Translations under genes and position numbers: made by a program
The notes under the pieces: generated by a model
Database searches by the model: none
What the model was told of the DNA's origin: nothing
Seen by the model: only the letters and a program-made list of their open reading frames with translations
Assembly: GCA_043381765.1 (NCBI GenBank)
Contig: JBHJMP010000995.1
Span: forward strand, 1 to 27,383
Origin: Collodictyon triciliatum
Lineage: Eukaryota > CRuMs
DNA length: 27,383 nucleotides
Direction: 5' to 3'
In this document: positions 1 through 11,000 of the stretch, piece after piece
How positions within the stretch are numbered: the stretch's first letter is position 1
Layout: every line of letters starts with the position of its first letter

Positions 1-81
1 TTGTTTTTGTATTTTTGTTTTTGTATTTTTGTTTTTGTATTTTTGTTTTTGTATTTTTGTTTTTGTATTTTTGTTTTGTTT
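1..81. repeat. 14-bp T/G-rich tandem repeat at left edge
   Basis: A T-rich unit containing GTA recurs every 14 bp (GTA at 9, 23, 37, 51 and 65), giving about five copies. It then decays into TTTTG runs near position 85. It lies inside the intron that precedes the first visible exon of the arginyl-tRNA synthetase gene, and it probably continues beyond the window edge. Confidence 0.9.
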
Positions 82-236
82 TGTTTTTTTAAAATTAAAT
101 ACTAGTGCCATGGAAACAAAAATTAAGGTTATATCTCCTCTTATCAACTCTCTATATCAATATTAAGCTATAAGGGAAATTTTATGTCAGTGTATTAGTA
201 AAAAGAAAAATGCTTTTATTCGCTTCCACTTTGCAG

Positions 237-2931
237 GTTGAACGAGTAAGTCATATAGGTGACTGGGGCACAAATCTTGGGATGGTTATTTCCCAACTAC
301 TCCTTAACCAAGAGAACACCGGAAAGAGATACGACGGTTTTACTTTTGCATAAGATTTTTCACCAGAACATGAATCTCCACATCCAATGTTATTAACTCA
401 TAAAAATACAATTTGCTTATTTGATGCTGGTATAGTAAAGGGATAATCCCTTTTGATTTATTCATGCCAACATTTATTTTCTTTTCAAGGTCTGGAGATC
501 ATTTTATTTCTTTTGTTTCGGTATATTCTAAAAACCACAAAAAAAAAAAAAAACCAATAAGTTAGAATACACCGTCAACGAATTAGAAAAAATATACAAG
601 GATTCAAAAAAGAAATTTGATGAAGACAAAGATTTCCAGCGAATGTGTCTCCAAACTGTAGTGAAGCTCCAGGAAAATAGTGACGACCTTGTCAGGGTAA
701 TCACACCTGCTTTTTCCTCACTCTAATTTATTTTTGTGTGTGTTTACATTATTCAATCCAATTCACCCCGTCTTTCACAGAAAGTTTGGGAAACAGTATC
801 CCATATTACAAAAAACGAGAATCAAAAGATATACGACCGGCTTGGTATCAAAAATCTTGTAAATAACTATAACATCCACCTAGTTTCAAATATATTACAA
901 ATAAAACATTAATGAAGATATTTTGACTTTTTTTTTTTTACACATATTATTCGTTCAAATGAAAATGACACAATCCTATATTGGGCCTCTTATTTTCCGA
1001 TGTTATTCCAAATATACTCTTTTTAACAAAGATTGAGAGAGGAGAAAGTTTTTATCAGAAATTTATACCTGGACTTTTGGATGAACTTAAGAAAAACTCT
1101 ACCATCAGTAGTGAGTATTAGTTTTTTTCACTGAATCATATATCTAGAAATAGATATAAAAGTAAATGAAAGCAACTTCTCTCTTTTACAAAGTGATAAT
1201 CAAATATCTTGACTTATGCCATGTAGTTAGTGAGGGAGCAGAAGTTATTTTTGTTCCTGGGTACGAGGTCCCTATGATATTGGTATGAATCATGTCTTCC
1301 TTTTTTTAAAAAAAAATAAATAATTAGAAACAGAAGAAGCAGTATTCCTACATATATTTCTGCTAATCTCATCGGATCAAAATAAACACTGGCAATGAGA
1401 TTTTCCAAATGAACTTAATGAATAACCCAGACCAAGAGCGAAGGAGGGAGTACTTACGACACCACAGACCTTGCCGCAATATGGTATAGAATCAAGCAAC
1501 AGGCAAGATTGAATTCACTTGCAGAATAACATATATAAGTTGAAAAGAACCAATTTAAGTTATGAGGACTATTTGTTGATTGATTATATATATTTGGTTA
1601 AGCGGTAACCTACTGAAAAATGGTGATGGCTTTTAATGAAAGAAAAAAATTGCTACAACCCCCCAAATTCGTCTAGAATCTTGACCGGGCTATTTATGTT
1701 GTTGATAAGGGTCAATCTGAGCATTTTCACAGACTATTTGATGCATCGACCATTTGTGGATGGACACAAAAGAATTCTGGTTGGTGGAATTGTTTATAGT
1801 ATCGCCCATAAGCATTACATATGATATGATATTTTCTTTTCTTTCCATTTTCTTTCCTTTTTTTAATAACGAAAAAGGGGAAAAGAAACATATTCTCAAT
1901 TTTGTTCTTGCGAATGATTGCCGTGAAATTGGCTATGTATTATAATTTAGCACCTCTTTTTTTCTTTCGTTTACTTCTCCCTGGTAATCTTATGAGACAT
2001 CTAAGAATAACGAATTCCTAAGTGCTATACACATCACCATGGTAGTGGTCGATCTGAATTAGATGATGTTTTCTGTTACTTTAATATTGGTTTTTATCTA
2101 TATTTTTGTGTCTTTTTTTTTTTCCTGTGTTAACGGGATAGATGGAGAGTTTATTCCAATTTTGAATCATGTCGAATTTGGACTTGTTCTTGGAAATGAT
2201 GGAAAGTATGGAAAATGAAAGCTTTTTTAGATATTCAAATATTACTCATGTATTATATATTTACTCGCAATAATTCAACATATTAATCATTTTTTATGTA
2301 TATGAAAGATAAATATTCTTCCCCTTAATTTGTGTGAATGAAAACGCTTTGGCCTGAATGAAAACAACATCATAATTTTGTTCCTTTGCTCGACCCTAAA
2401 ATTATTCCATCGGTTTAGAAAGTTCAAAACAAGGTCTGGTGATGCTGTCCCTTTAATGGACTTACTAGATGAAGCTGTGAGTCGCTGTATTTCTTCAATG
2501 AAAGAACGAGGTTGGTTCCCTACTAATTAGTAAAGATGTAAAGAGATGATAAATTGAGCTAATGATAATACTTCAATACATTTTTTTGAAGGGATTCTGA
2601 AATTTTTAAAGAAAAATCTTTCATTGGTGGGACACAATAAATTATCCTTTTTTTTCTTTTTTGGAGTGAAGTTTTTTAGAATTTTTTTCGAGATAAAGAT
2701 AAGAAAGGAAAAGAAAAATAAAAAAAAACGTGGCAGGAAAATTGTAATTATATTTTTGAAAAAATTAAGAAAAATCATTAAGCCATATAACATATGTGAT
2801 AAAATAGGAAGGGAACAAAACATGACAGCCGAACAAATGCAAGCCGTAGGGAATGTGATTGGGCACAATGCTGTCAAATATGCTGATTTGAAACAATCAC
2901 GAATAAAGAATTACATTTATTCTGCAGATAG
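237..2931 (+). CDS. RARS1: Arginyl-tRNA synthetase, cytosolic type (partial, both ends missing)
   Basis: This enzyme charges tRNA-Arg with arginine in the cytosol. Exons inferred from frame and homology: 237-336, 566-696, 781-858, 1032-1110, 1227-1282, 1431-1502, 1677-1779, 2142-2205, 2419-2510, 2808-2931. All phases agree, giving 899 nt or about 299 residues. Class I ArgRS landmarks appear in order: HIGDWGTNLGM (exon 1), IERGESFYQ (exon 4), the EGGSTYDTTDLAAI block (exon 6), YVVDKGQSEHFHRLF (exon 7), GLVLGNDGK then KFKTRSG, the eukaryotic stand-in for KMSKS (exons 8-9), and AVKYADLKQSR (exon 10). The HIGH motif and N-terminus lie left of the window. The C-terminal DALR anticodon-binding domain should follow exon 10, but the donor at 2932 runs into a tandem repeat and an N gap, and I find no matching exon in 3148-5019. 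The intron after exon 6 is GC-AG. The family call is very secure; the truncation is probably an assembly effect rather than a pseudogene, because every frame is intact. Confidence 0.93.
1503..1676 (+). other. GC-AG intron in the ArgRS gene
   Basis: The donor reads CAG|GCAAGA and the acceptor CTAG|AATC. Using the GC donor gives RIKQQ joined to NLDRAIYVVDKG, which matches the spacing of ArgRS family members without a gap. Reading on past the donor meets a stop at about 1527 with no usable GT before it. Confidence 0.82.
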
Positions 2932-2983
2932 GTTGGTTTTATTGGTTTTATTGGTTTTATTGGTTTTATTGGTTTTATTGGTT
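2932..2983 (+). repeat. (GGTTTTATT)n array starting at a splice donor
   Basis: A 9-bp unit is repeated about six times directly from the GT of the donor that ends ArgRS exon 10. It resumes after the N gap and continues to about 3103. The repeat lies on both sides of the gap, so the gap is in the array itself and its true length is unknown. Confidence 0.92.
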
Positions 2984-3059
2984 NNNNNNNNNNNNNNNNN
3001 NNNNNNNNNNNNNNNNNNNNNNNNNNNNNNNNNNNNNNNNNNNNNNNNNNNNNNNNNNN
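2984..3059. other. Assembly gap (76 N)
   Basis: There are 76 ambiguous bases inside the 9-bp tandem array. The N count need not reflect the real distance. Sequence left and right of the gap may not be adjacent in the genome, since the ArgRS gene does not continue on the right side. Confidence 0.99.
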
Positions 3060-3147
3060 TGGTTTTATTGGTTTTATTGGTTTTATTGGTTTTATTGGTT
3101 TTTTTGGTTTCTGTTTTCTGTTTTCTGTTTTCTGTTTTCTGTTTTTT
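3060..3147 (+). repeat. Continuation of 9-bp array, then a 7-bp TTTTCTG array
   Basis: About five more 9-bp units run to about 3103, followed by a second array with a 7-bp TTTTCTG-type unit to about 3142. Two different tandem units placed end to end suggest repeated slippage in one intron. Open frames through this stretch encode only repeat-derived residues. Confidence 0.88.
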
Positions 3148-5019
3148 TGTAAGTATGGGTCAAACGATCTTTTGGTAAGGTGGGTTAAACAAGCTGGTTG
3201 AGCAAAACCCTTCTGAAAGGAATGCCAAGTGAAACGATATCCAGTTAAACGAAAAAAATTATTGCTAAAACAACGATTCACAAATGAGCGCATCATGAAA
3301 CTTAGTCCTTTGTTCTTCTTTTTTAATGGCACAGTCCTACACATCAGAGCAAGCACGAAACTGTGCTGTGATGATTAGATTCAGTTTCGGCTCGTCTGGT
3401 TGCTATATCATCTCTCATGATTTCGTTTTCGCACCCCGACGGGAGCCATGAACTTTATTCTTTTTTTTTTCCTTTATTCGATTCAAAAACGGGAGTCATG
3501 AACTTGATTCCTTGTTCCCTTGTGTTACATGTGTTGCATCTTTCGTTGTAGATTTATGCATATCTCATTATTTTAACTCGGACATCCTGTCGCTCTCGCT
3601 TCTTATCTTTATGGTCGTTTGTGCCATCGGCTATTTCTTGGATATCATTTACTTGAGTCTTGACCAACATTGCAATTTTTTTCCACAGACATCGATAATA
3701 AACTCTTTCTTCTTTCTTTGCCTTTCATGAGGGCTTTATCGGTGCAGCATCATACAATCGGTGCTTCTTATGTTTGCTTTTCCGCAGGCTGCGATATCGC
3801 GCGTGATTGATGATGGTTGCGGTTTTCGGACGCGATAAGCCAGTCTGAGGTTGCAGCGCCACGTTAATGACTGCATCGATTTTCCGTCGACTTTGGGTTC
3901 CCACTTCTACTCGGGTTGAGTTGTTCACAGAGCCACCAGACTGCTTCGCGACGCGCTGTGCGGCTGGGAAAAAGCAAAGGCGTCTGTTCTTAATGGTTTT
4001 GAAGCAGACTTCGTTTCTAGGATGGAATTGGTATGTCGAACTAATAATTCCAATTATAAGAAAAAGCGGAATGTACGAACATGACAGATTTCTGTATTCC
4101 TGTATAGGAAGGTAAGGAATATTTTCTTTGGGTGTTCAGGGCAGTTTCTACAAATTCGATTGGAATCTGCCGATGAATGAACTTGTGCATCTAGAATCTT
4201 ATAATTTTTGCAATGTGGAACAACGCTCATGGAAAAACAGTTAAATTAAGCTGCATTACAGTTATAATATGCTATGTAACAACATCATGAATAATTTCCA
4301 CAAATAAGTAAACCAATTGCGGTCAACGTTTTACAAATGTGGAATATTAAAGGAAAGCAGTTATCGGGCTTCTATTCCTGAATCCTCATCGACCTGTCGC
4401 ACAACCGCACAGCGGTGGATGACTCGATCCCTTTGCCGCTCCCCGTGTATGTCTGAACCCTGATCGAGCCAGACAACAAGTAGAATAGACCTATTCTTCT
4501 AACACTGCAAACAACACACACTTAGTCTCGGCCTTAAGTTGCTGGGAGAGAGCGAAAGATAGAAACAAAAACAACCAGGATCGAAGCAAAGAAGGAAAAG
4601 AATAGGAAAAGGAAACAAATAGTCTGTAACAGAGGCACAAAGCAACGAAAGGAAACTCGCTCGGTATCCAACATATATTTCAAATGGCCGAGGGAGAATC
4701 AAGCTACATCAAGCTCAGCCCGTCGTAAGCTTTCCCACAAGCTCTTGCACAAATATTACTCTAGTTTAAATTCATCCGTCATCTGTTGTCAAAGATATCT
4801 TCTGATTCTCTCCTCTTTCCAAGCTATGTAAGAAAACCTCTAAACTATTTGATTTTCCAATTTATTTTTATTGAGGCATGGTTATCGCAGAATCAAAATC
4901 AAATGCCCTTTCAGTTTATAAGCGCAGGGATTATCTCAAACCAATTCTAACTCCTATCTTCTGGATAAGAACTTCACGTCTGTGTGATTGAGAGCAGACT
5001 GAAAGATATCTAGAGAGGG
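3148..5019. other. About 1.9 kb with no recognised gene
   Basis: I read both strands for the missing ArgRS C-terminal domain and for any other family and found none. The part from about 3740 to 4000 is richer in G+C and CpG than its surroundings. Two similar 20-bp segments (GGGAG-C/T-CATGAACTT-based) lie at about 3441-3460 and 3491-3510. The last few hundred bases should hold the promoter and 5' UTR of the CFAP57 gene, but no core element can be named with confidence. Confidence 0.6.
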
Positions 5020-8000
5020 ATGATTACTGAACGCCATCTTTTCATACCACTTTCATACGCCAGGTTTGCGTTCGGGTTACAAGGGAAAATCAAGGACAAT
5101 GTCATATACCTTGACGAAGAGCGCATTCTATATCCAGTGGGGACACACATCGTCATTCTCAACATCGAGAGTCGAGAAATGGTGTTTTTGCCTGACTCTG
5201 AAAAGGTATACTACAAGAGATCAGGCCCTACACACCCAGGCACTGGAATGCGTAATTCGATAGATTTTTTTCGATCATTCATCGTGTTAATTCCATTTCA
5301 TGCCTTTAAAGGTGAAAAGCATTATCTCTTTGGCCATTTCACCGAGTCGTAAGTACCTTGCAATTAGCGAGAAGCTATGGTCTGACCCATTTGCTCAGGC
5401 AAGACGTTTTTTCATTGGTCTCCAAAGAAGTGTTTATAAATTAAAGGATATTGCTTTATTTTTCATGTATATCGCGAATTTATTCATTCATTTGTTTTAT
5501 TTTCTCTTGGGCATATCCACTAGTCGATTGAGCCACGTAGCTATTATATCACTAGCAACGAATTCTCTGTAGGTCACAATTATGAATCTTCAAACGAGGA
5601 AGCGCCTTCGATCGCTCAGCCACCCGGAAGCCAAAGAGTTTGTATCAATGTCATTTTCAGGGGATAGTAAATTTCTTGTAGCTCAGAGTGGAAGTCCCGA
5701 TTACACGCTCATATATTGGAATGTGGAAAAAGCAAAGGTACCTATCCCTATGAAGACACCACTCTTGCCTCTTACAAACAGCATTAACCCACTAGGGATC
5801 AATATATACATCTCGTTTCCAGTATCCTCAATATTTATCTATTAATATCTAATGTTTCCAAATATTTACGCACTCTAGGTCCTCACGAGCACAAAGATAA
5901 ACTCTAATATCAACAGAGTATCATTTAACCCCAACGACAACTCTGTGGTCACAACGTCAGGACCTAATTTTCTGCGTATCTGGAATCTCCAAGATGGGGG
6001 ATTAAAAGGATCTACAATATCACTGAAGAAAGATACTCAAGTACACATAATTATATTCATTTCTATATCACAATTAAATTCATTTTATAATTTTCTTCAT
6101 AAGGGGTTCTCGGATCATTGCTGGATTACAGGAGATACATTTATCGTCGCAACAGAACTCGGGGAAGTCTTAATTATAACTCAAGGAGAGCTTAAACAGA
6201 CAATCAGCCGCGCTCTACAAGCTATATCCCCCATCAGTTTCTTGTGTCCTTTCACCAAGGGATTTATCGCTTCGGGTGCTCGGGTATATTATCGTATTCA
6301 TACATTTCTCTGATAATTATTTTGCTGACATTATTATATCGCCAATCTCTATAAATGATAAAAGTTACGTAGATGTTAAACAAATTATATTAGTTAGTGG
6401 ATTCATTTTATCTTCTTTTTTTTTGAAAAAAAAATATTGGTTTCACATTATTTTCGCAATAGAATGTTTTAGGGATTTTTGAAAAGAGTGGTGAACGAGA
6501 CCAATATCAGCTAACCAAGGTATAGCTATTTATTCATGTTCATAGTATATACTTGACCATGTTGTACCTGGGCGTAGATGGAGACAAAAATTCCACTTGA
6601 TGAAACTAATTGAGAACCTTTAAGATATTCCCCACAGGGACAAACCACATAACATGCATGACGATATCACCCAATGACGATTCTTTGGTGTGTTCGCTTA
6701 GTAACCACCAGCTTGTGCAATTCCACCTGGCTAGTATAATTTATACATATATTCTAAATACTAGACTATTGGTTCGATTTATAAATAAAATTGATTATTC
6801 TGGTAAAAAAAAGAAAATTCACCAAAGCAAGCTAGATTCTAGCATGGTATCATATTCAGATAGTAATATAAGTATTTCTTTTTGATTCATTTCTATCCTT
6901 ATTATTAATTACCCTATTCTGCAAGACGTCGATATTTTAAAAGAAGACCAATATAACTTCCAAACAATTCTGAGTGAATTTCATGATGGTCAAATAACTG
7001 GTAAGACAATCCGCACATATATCTTGAATGCTTAGTCAGTTTACTTTCTATAATTGATAGTTGAACTTATTCAGAATGTGATGCTAACTTAGTTTAATGG
7101 TATTATTTGTGCATATATTTTTCTCTTGTCATCACTTTCATATCATGAATTTAAGGATTGGACATAAGTGTCCGAAAGCCATTTGTCGTCACATGTGGGT
7201 CTGACAGATCCGTTCGAATATGGAACTATCTTGATAAAACATGCGAAATGTTTAAAATATTTGATGACACACCCTTTAGGTACTATGAATGCGTGTCTTT
7301 TGCGTATATATATTGCTAGAAAAACAAAAGATATTGGAGATTCTAATATATATTCTTGCAGCGTTTCTATTCACCCGTCTGGATTTCACATTCTCGTTGG
7401 ATTTTCTGACAGACTTCGACTATATGCTTTGATGACTGATGACTTAAAAGTCGAATTTGAATTTCCAGTGAAAGCTTGCAAAGAAGTATTGGAAACATTT
7501 TTTAATTTTTACCCGTTTAATCCCTTGACAACCATTTTTTCTTCATGCCCACATATTGTGTCACATCAATTTCTCATCATTCAAAACCCTTAAAGATAAA
7601 ATAAAATCGACAGTCATTTCATATTTAACCCTCTTTTTCTTCTTTTTCTTTTGTATTTCGATCAGGTTCGGTTTAGTCACGGAGGACAATATTTTGCCGC
7701 AATTAGCAACACAAATATTCATATATTTTCCACATACACATATGAAAGTGTGTGTATTTTCAAGGGTAAGATATCATACGTGTTTTGTGACAGTAATCTG
7801 AAGGGGAATTTTCAGCCAAAAATCATAATATGTTTTGAAATATATCAAATAGGTCGAGTAACTCACATACATGTATTCCATGATTTGTAAGGTCACATTG
7901 GTCCAATTCGTTCAATCTGTTGGACCTTGAATGACCACGGGCTCGTTTCTGCAGGCCATGATGGCGCGATTTATGAGTGGAGGCTCGAAGTGTTTATTGA

Positions 8001-11000
8001 TTTTTGAGCTTACCCCATCTATTTCTTTTTTATGCTTGTATACTCTTTTCGGTTGAAGGGATTACAAGTTGTATTAATGAAATCAATCTCCACGCGCAGG
8101 GACAACGTCGAATAGCAGACAACGTACTAAAAACATGTCATTATTCATGCGCAATTTATTGTCATACATCCGATAAAGTGCTTGCCTGTGGAAGTGACCG
8201 GTGACTTTTCTTATTTACTGGGATTTATCCATATAACCTCGAAGTGGCGTACTTGTGTGAATATTTTATGCATTCTTTGACGAAAAAAAGAAAAGGATAA
8301 TATATATACCTAGATTTTCTTCTTTTTTCATCTACCACGACCTCCTTCGGTGAACTAAACTCCTATTGATGTAAATAGTATGTTGAGAGAGTTTACTCTT
8401 GGGAATCAAAACTTTGACTTTCCCTTAGAACCCAATCTTGGAACACAGGTACTTTTATATTCTGGACAATAAGTAAAATTCATCTCAATGTGTGCGTCCA
8501 TAATTGAAATTTTCGTGCATCGAAGTCTTCGCAAGACATCAAAATAAATATTAAATATGAATTGCATGTATCTTTTACTTTTTTTTTATTTCATACGCCA
8601 ATATCGAAAGCTAAAAATATCTATAAAAGCTGCTCCTTTCTAAAGATGACCGTGTGATATATGTTGGAACTGCGGGAGGGTCTATACGCACTTCAGGATA
8701 TCCTCCTCAAAACAGAGCCTACACAGAACGATTATTCCATGCGGGTCAGTATTCATTAATTATATTGATTGCTATTCGAAGTATACCTTTTCTTGGTTAT
8801 CACCAAATTACAGCTTTTTGATCGAAGTAGAACACACACTAAAAAAAAATCTTATTTCCATACATATAACACATACAATATGTGGACAAAAGGCTCGATT
8901 ACTCGCTTGAGAATAAGCCCAGATGACTCACATGTTTTCTCAGTGAGCGAAGATGGGTCGTTTTTCATCCTTGATATTGTACGAATTGAGGATGGGTTGG
9001 TAATGCAGAGAAAAATGCTAGAGGCTTCTGTAAGAATTCTTATAGTTGTGTTGAACAATTTCATCACCTCTTATGATTTATTCAGCTGTTTTTCACTTGT
9101 ATCATATTTACTTCCCATGCATTTGACGTTCCTCAGAATTTTTAATTGACGATTTTCCTTCAATTTCGTCCCGTTAGATGTTTTCCGATTTAATTCTCAT
9201 CACAAAGTCTGACGTTGAAGAAAAGAAAGTCACTATGTTGGAACTAGAGACCAAAATTACAGACATAAAATCAGAGTCAGGTTTGACCTCTTTCTTTACA
9301 ATTATTATTTTCTCCTTTTCTGGGTATTCCACTATATTACAAATGCGACATATACATGTACTCTTATTACCTGGTTTCTGTTTCTGTTTCTGTTTCTGTT
9401 TCTGTTTCTGTTTCTGTTTCTGTTTCTGTTTCTTTCTTTTTTTCTCTTTTTTTAGAGATGCAACCACTCATATTTTCATTCGTAGAATACCAACTGCATC
9501 TCAAGGAGCAATATTATCAAGATCTCTTGAGAAAGCAAGAGGAAGATTTTGAAACAAAACTGGAGCAGCAAGAATCAAAGTTTAGATCAAGCCCTTTTCT
9601 TACCAATTATTCTTACTTTTTTCCCTTCCTTTGAAATAATCATCTCGTCTATCATAGATACATCGAGTTGAAGGAGAGAAAAGATGCAGCCGAAGTAGAA
9701 GCAGCCGAAGTAGTTCACCATCTCGAAGAAGAGCACCTTAAAGCAGCAAAAGTGAGTGGATAAGGGATAGTTTCTTTCGTAAATTGATGCGCTCATTCGA
9801 TTGATTTTCTTTGAGTAAACATTTACTCATACCTCTCATGTTATGTTATTTATGTGGCCATCAAAGGAACTCGAAAGTTTATACGAGAAGAAGCTATCGG
9901 GAGAAATGATGCGATACGAAGAACTTTCTCGCGACAAGGAAGATTTGCAGTGTAAATTAGAAGAACGGATGCACTCTATGAAAGTCGACCACGAAAGCAC
10001 AATGGACAATTTGAAAAGACAGTTTGAGACTCGCGAGAACGTGTGTTTTGTGATTGTTGTTGCATTTTTGACAGCCACCTCTATGTGAATCGCGAATTTT
10101 TGTCTGTCATCGTATATTTTGTTCACAAAAGGAATCGTACCATATGCCAGGAGCACAAAGAGACGGTTGGCAGGCTCAAAGAAGAAGCAGAGCTGCAGAG
10201 ACTGGAACATGAAGAGCAGCTACGTCAACTCGAGCAGGAACATGAAACAGAAGTAGACCATTCAAAAGGCTAGTGCAGCACAACTTTATTTTCAATCATC
10301 GATTTCTTCGATACACTCATTCAAGAATGAGAGATTTACTATCATGACTAACACCATGTTTGGTGCAATCGAACTTTTATTTCATTGGGGAAAAGAAGCC
10401 GTAACCTATTTTCTTGCCTTCATTAGATGTATATAAGAGAGATATGCAAGTGGAAAAAGATAGTACAATGTCAGCCAAAGGGGAAGCTGCACTACTACGC
10501 AAAAAATTTGATACTTTTCAAAACGACCAAGAGCAGCTCCGTCGAGAAATATCCGAGAAAGACAAAAGAATCAAAGACCTTGAAAGATCAGTGATGGAGA
10601 AGGACAAAACGATAGTGCGGATAATTTTTTTTTTTATGATTATGCACATATCATTCACTCTAATCTGTTAATTAAGTTATCATGGTATGTGTGTAATTTT
10701 TAAGTCATTTGGTTGTTCTTTTAAATAGTTTATTTGGTTTTAGCATGTAATGAAAAAAGAACTACAAGAGCGAAACGACACGATAGGGCAGAAAGAAAAG
10801 CAAATTTTTGAACTGAAGCAGAAAAACCAAGAGCTGGAAAAGTTCAGATTTGTCCTTGATTACAAAATCTCTGAACTCAAAAAGGATATCGAGCCTCGAG
10901 ACGACCAGATAAGCGATATGAGAGAGCAGATTAAAGAAATGGACGACGAACTTCAACGAGCCCATCGGAATTCGGATAAGCTCGACCAGGTATGATTCGG

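Noticed and set aside
2624-3356. Open frames on both strands through the repeat and N gap
   Set aside because: They consist of repeat-derived residues plus unknowns. Only 2808-2931 on the plus strand is real coding sequence (ArgRS exon 10).
6578-6733. Apparent frameshift in CFAP57 exon 7, if the exon is started after the AG at 6576-6577 (METKIPLDETN then a stop)
   Set aside because: Using the acceptor TTTAAG at 6622-6624 keeps phase 0 from the previous exon and gives QLTK-IFPTGTNHITCMTISP with no shift. The resemblance of the skipped peptide to animal CFAP57 seems accidental.
9174-9634. Long open frames with Phe-Cys, Val-Ser or Gln-Lys repeats
   Set aside because: They translate the TTTCTG array in CFAP57 intron 17. 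Only 9178-9280 and 9486-9579 are exons.
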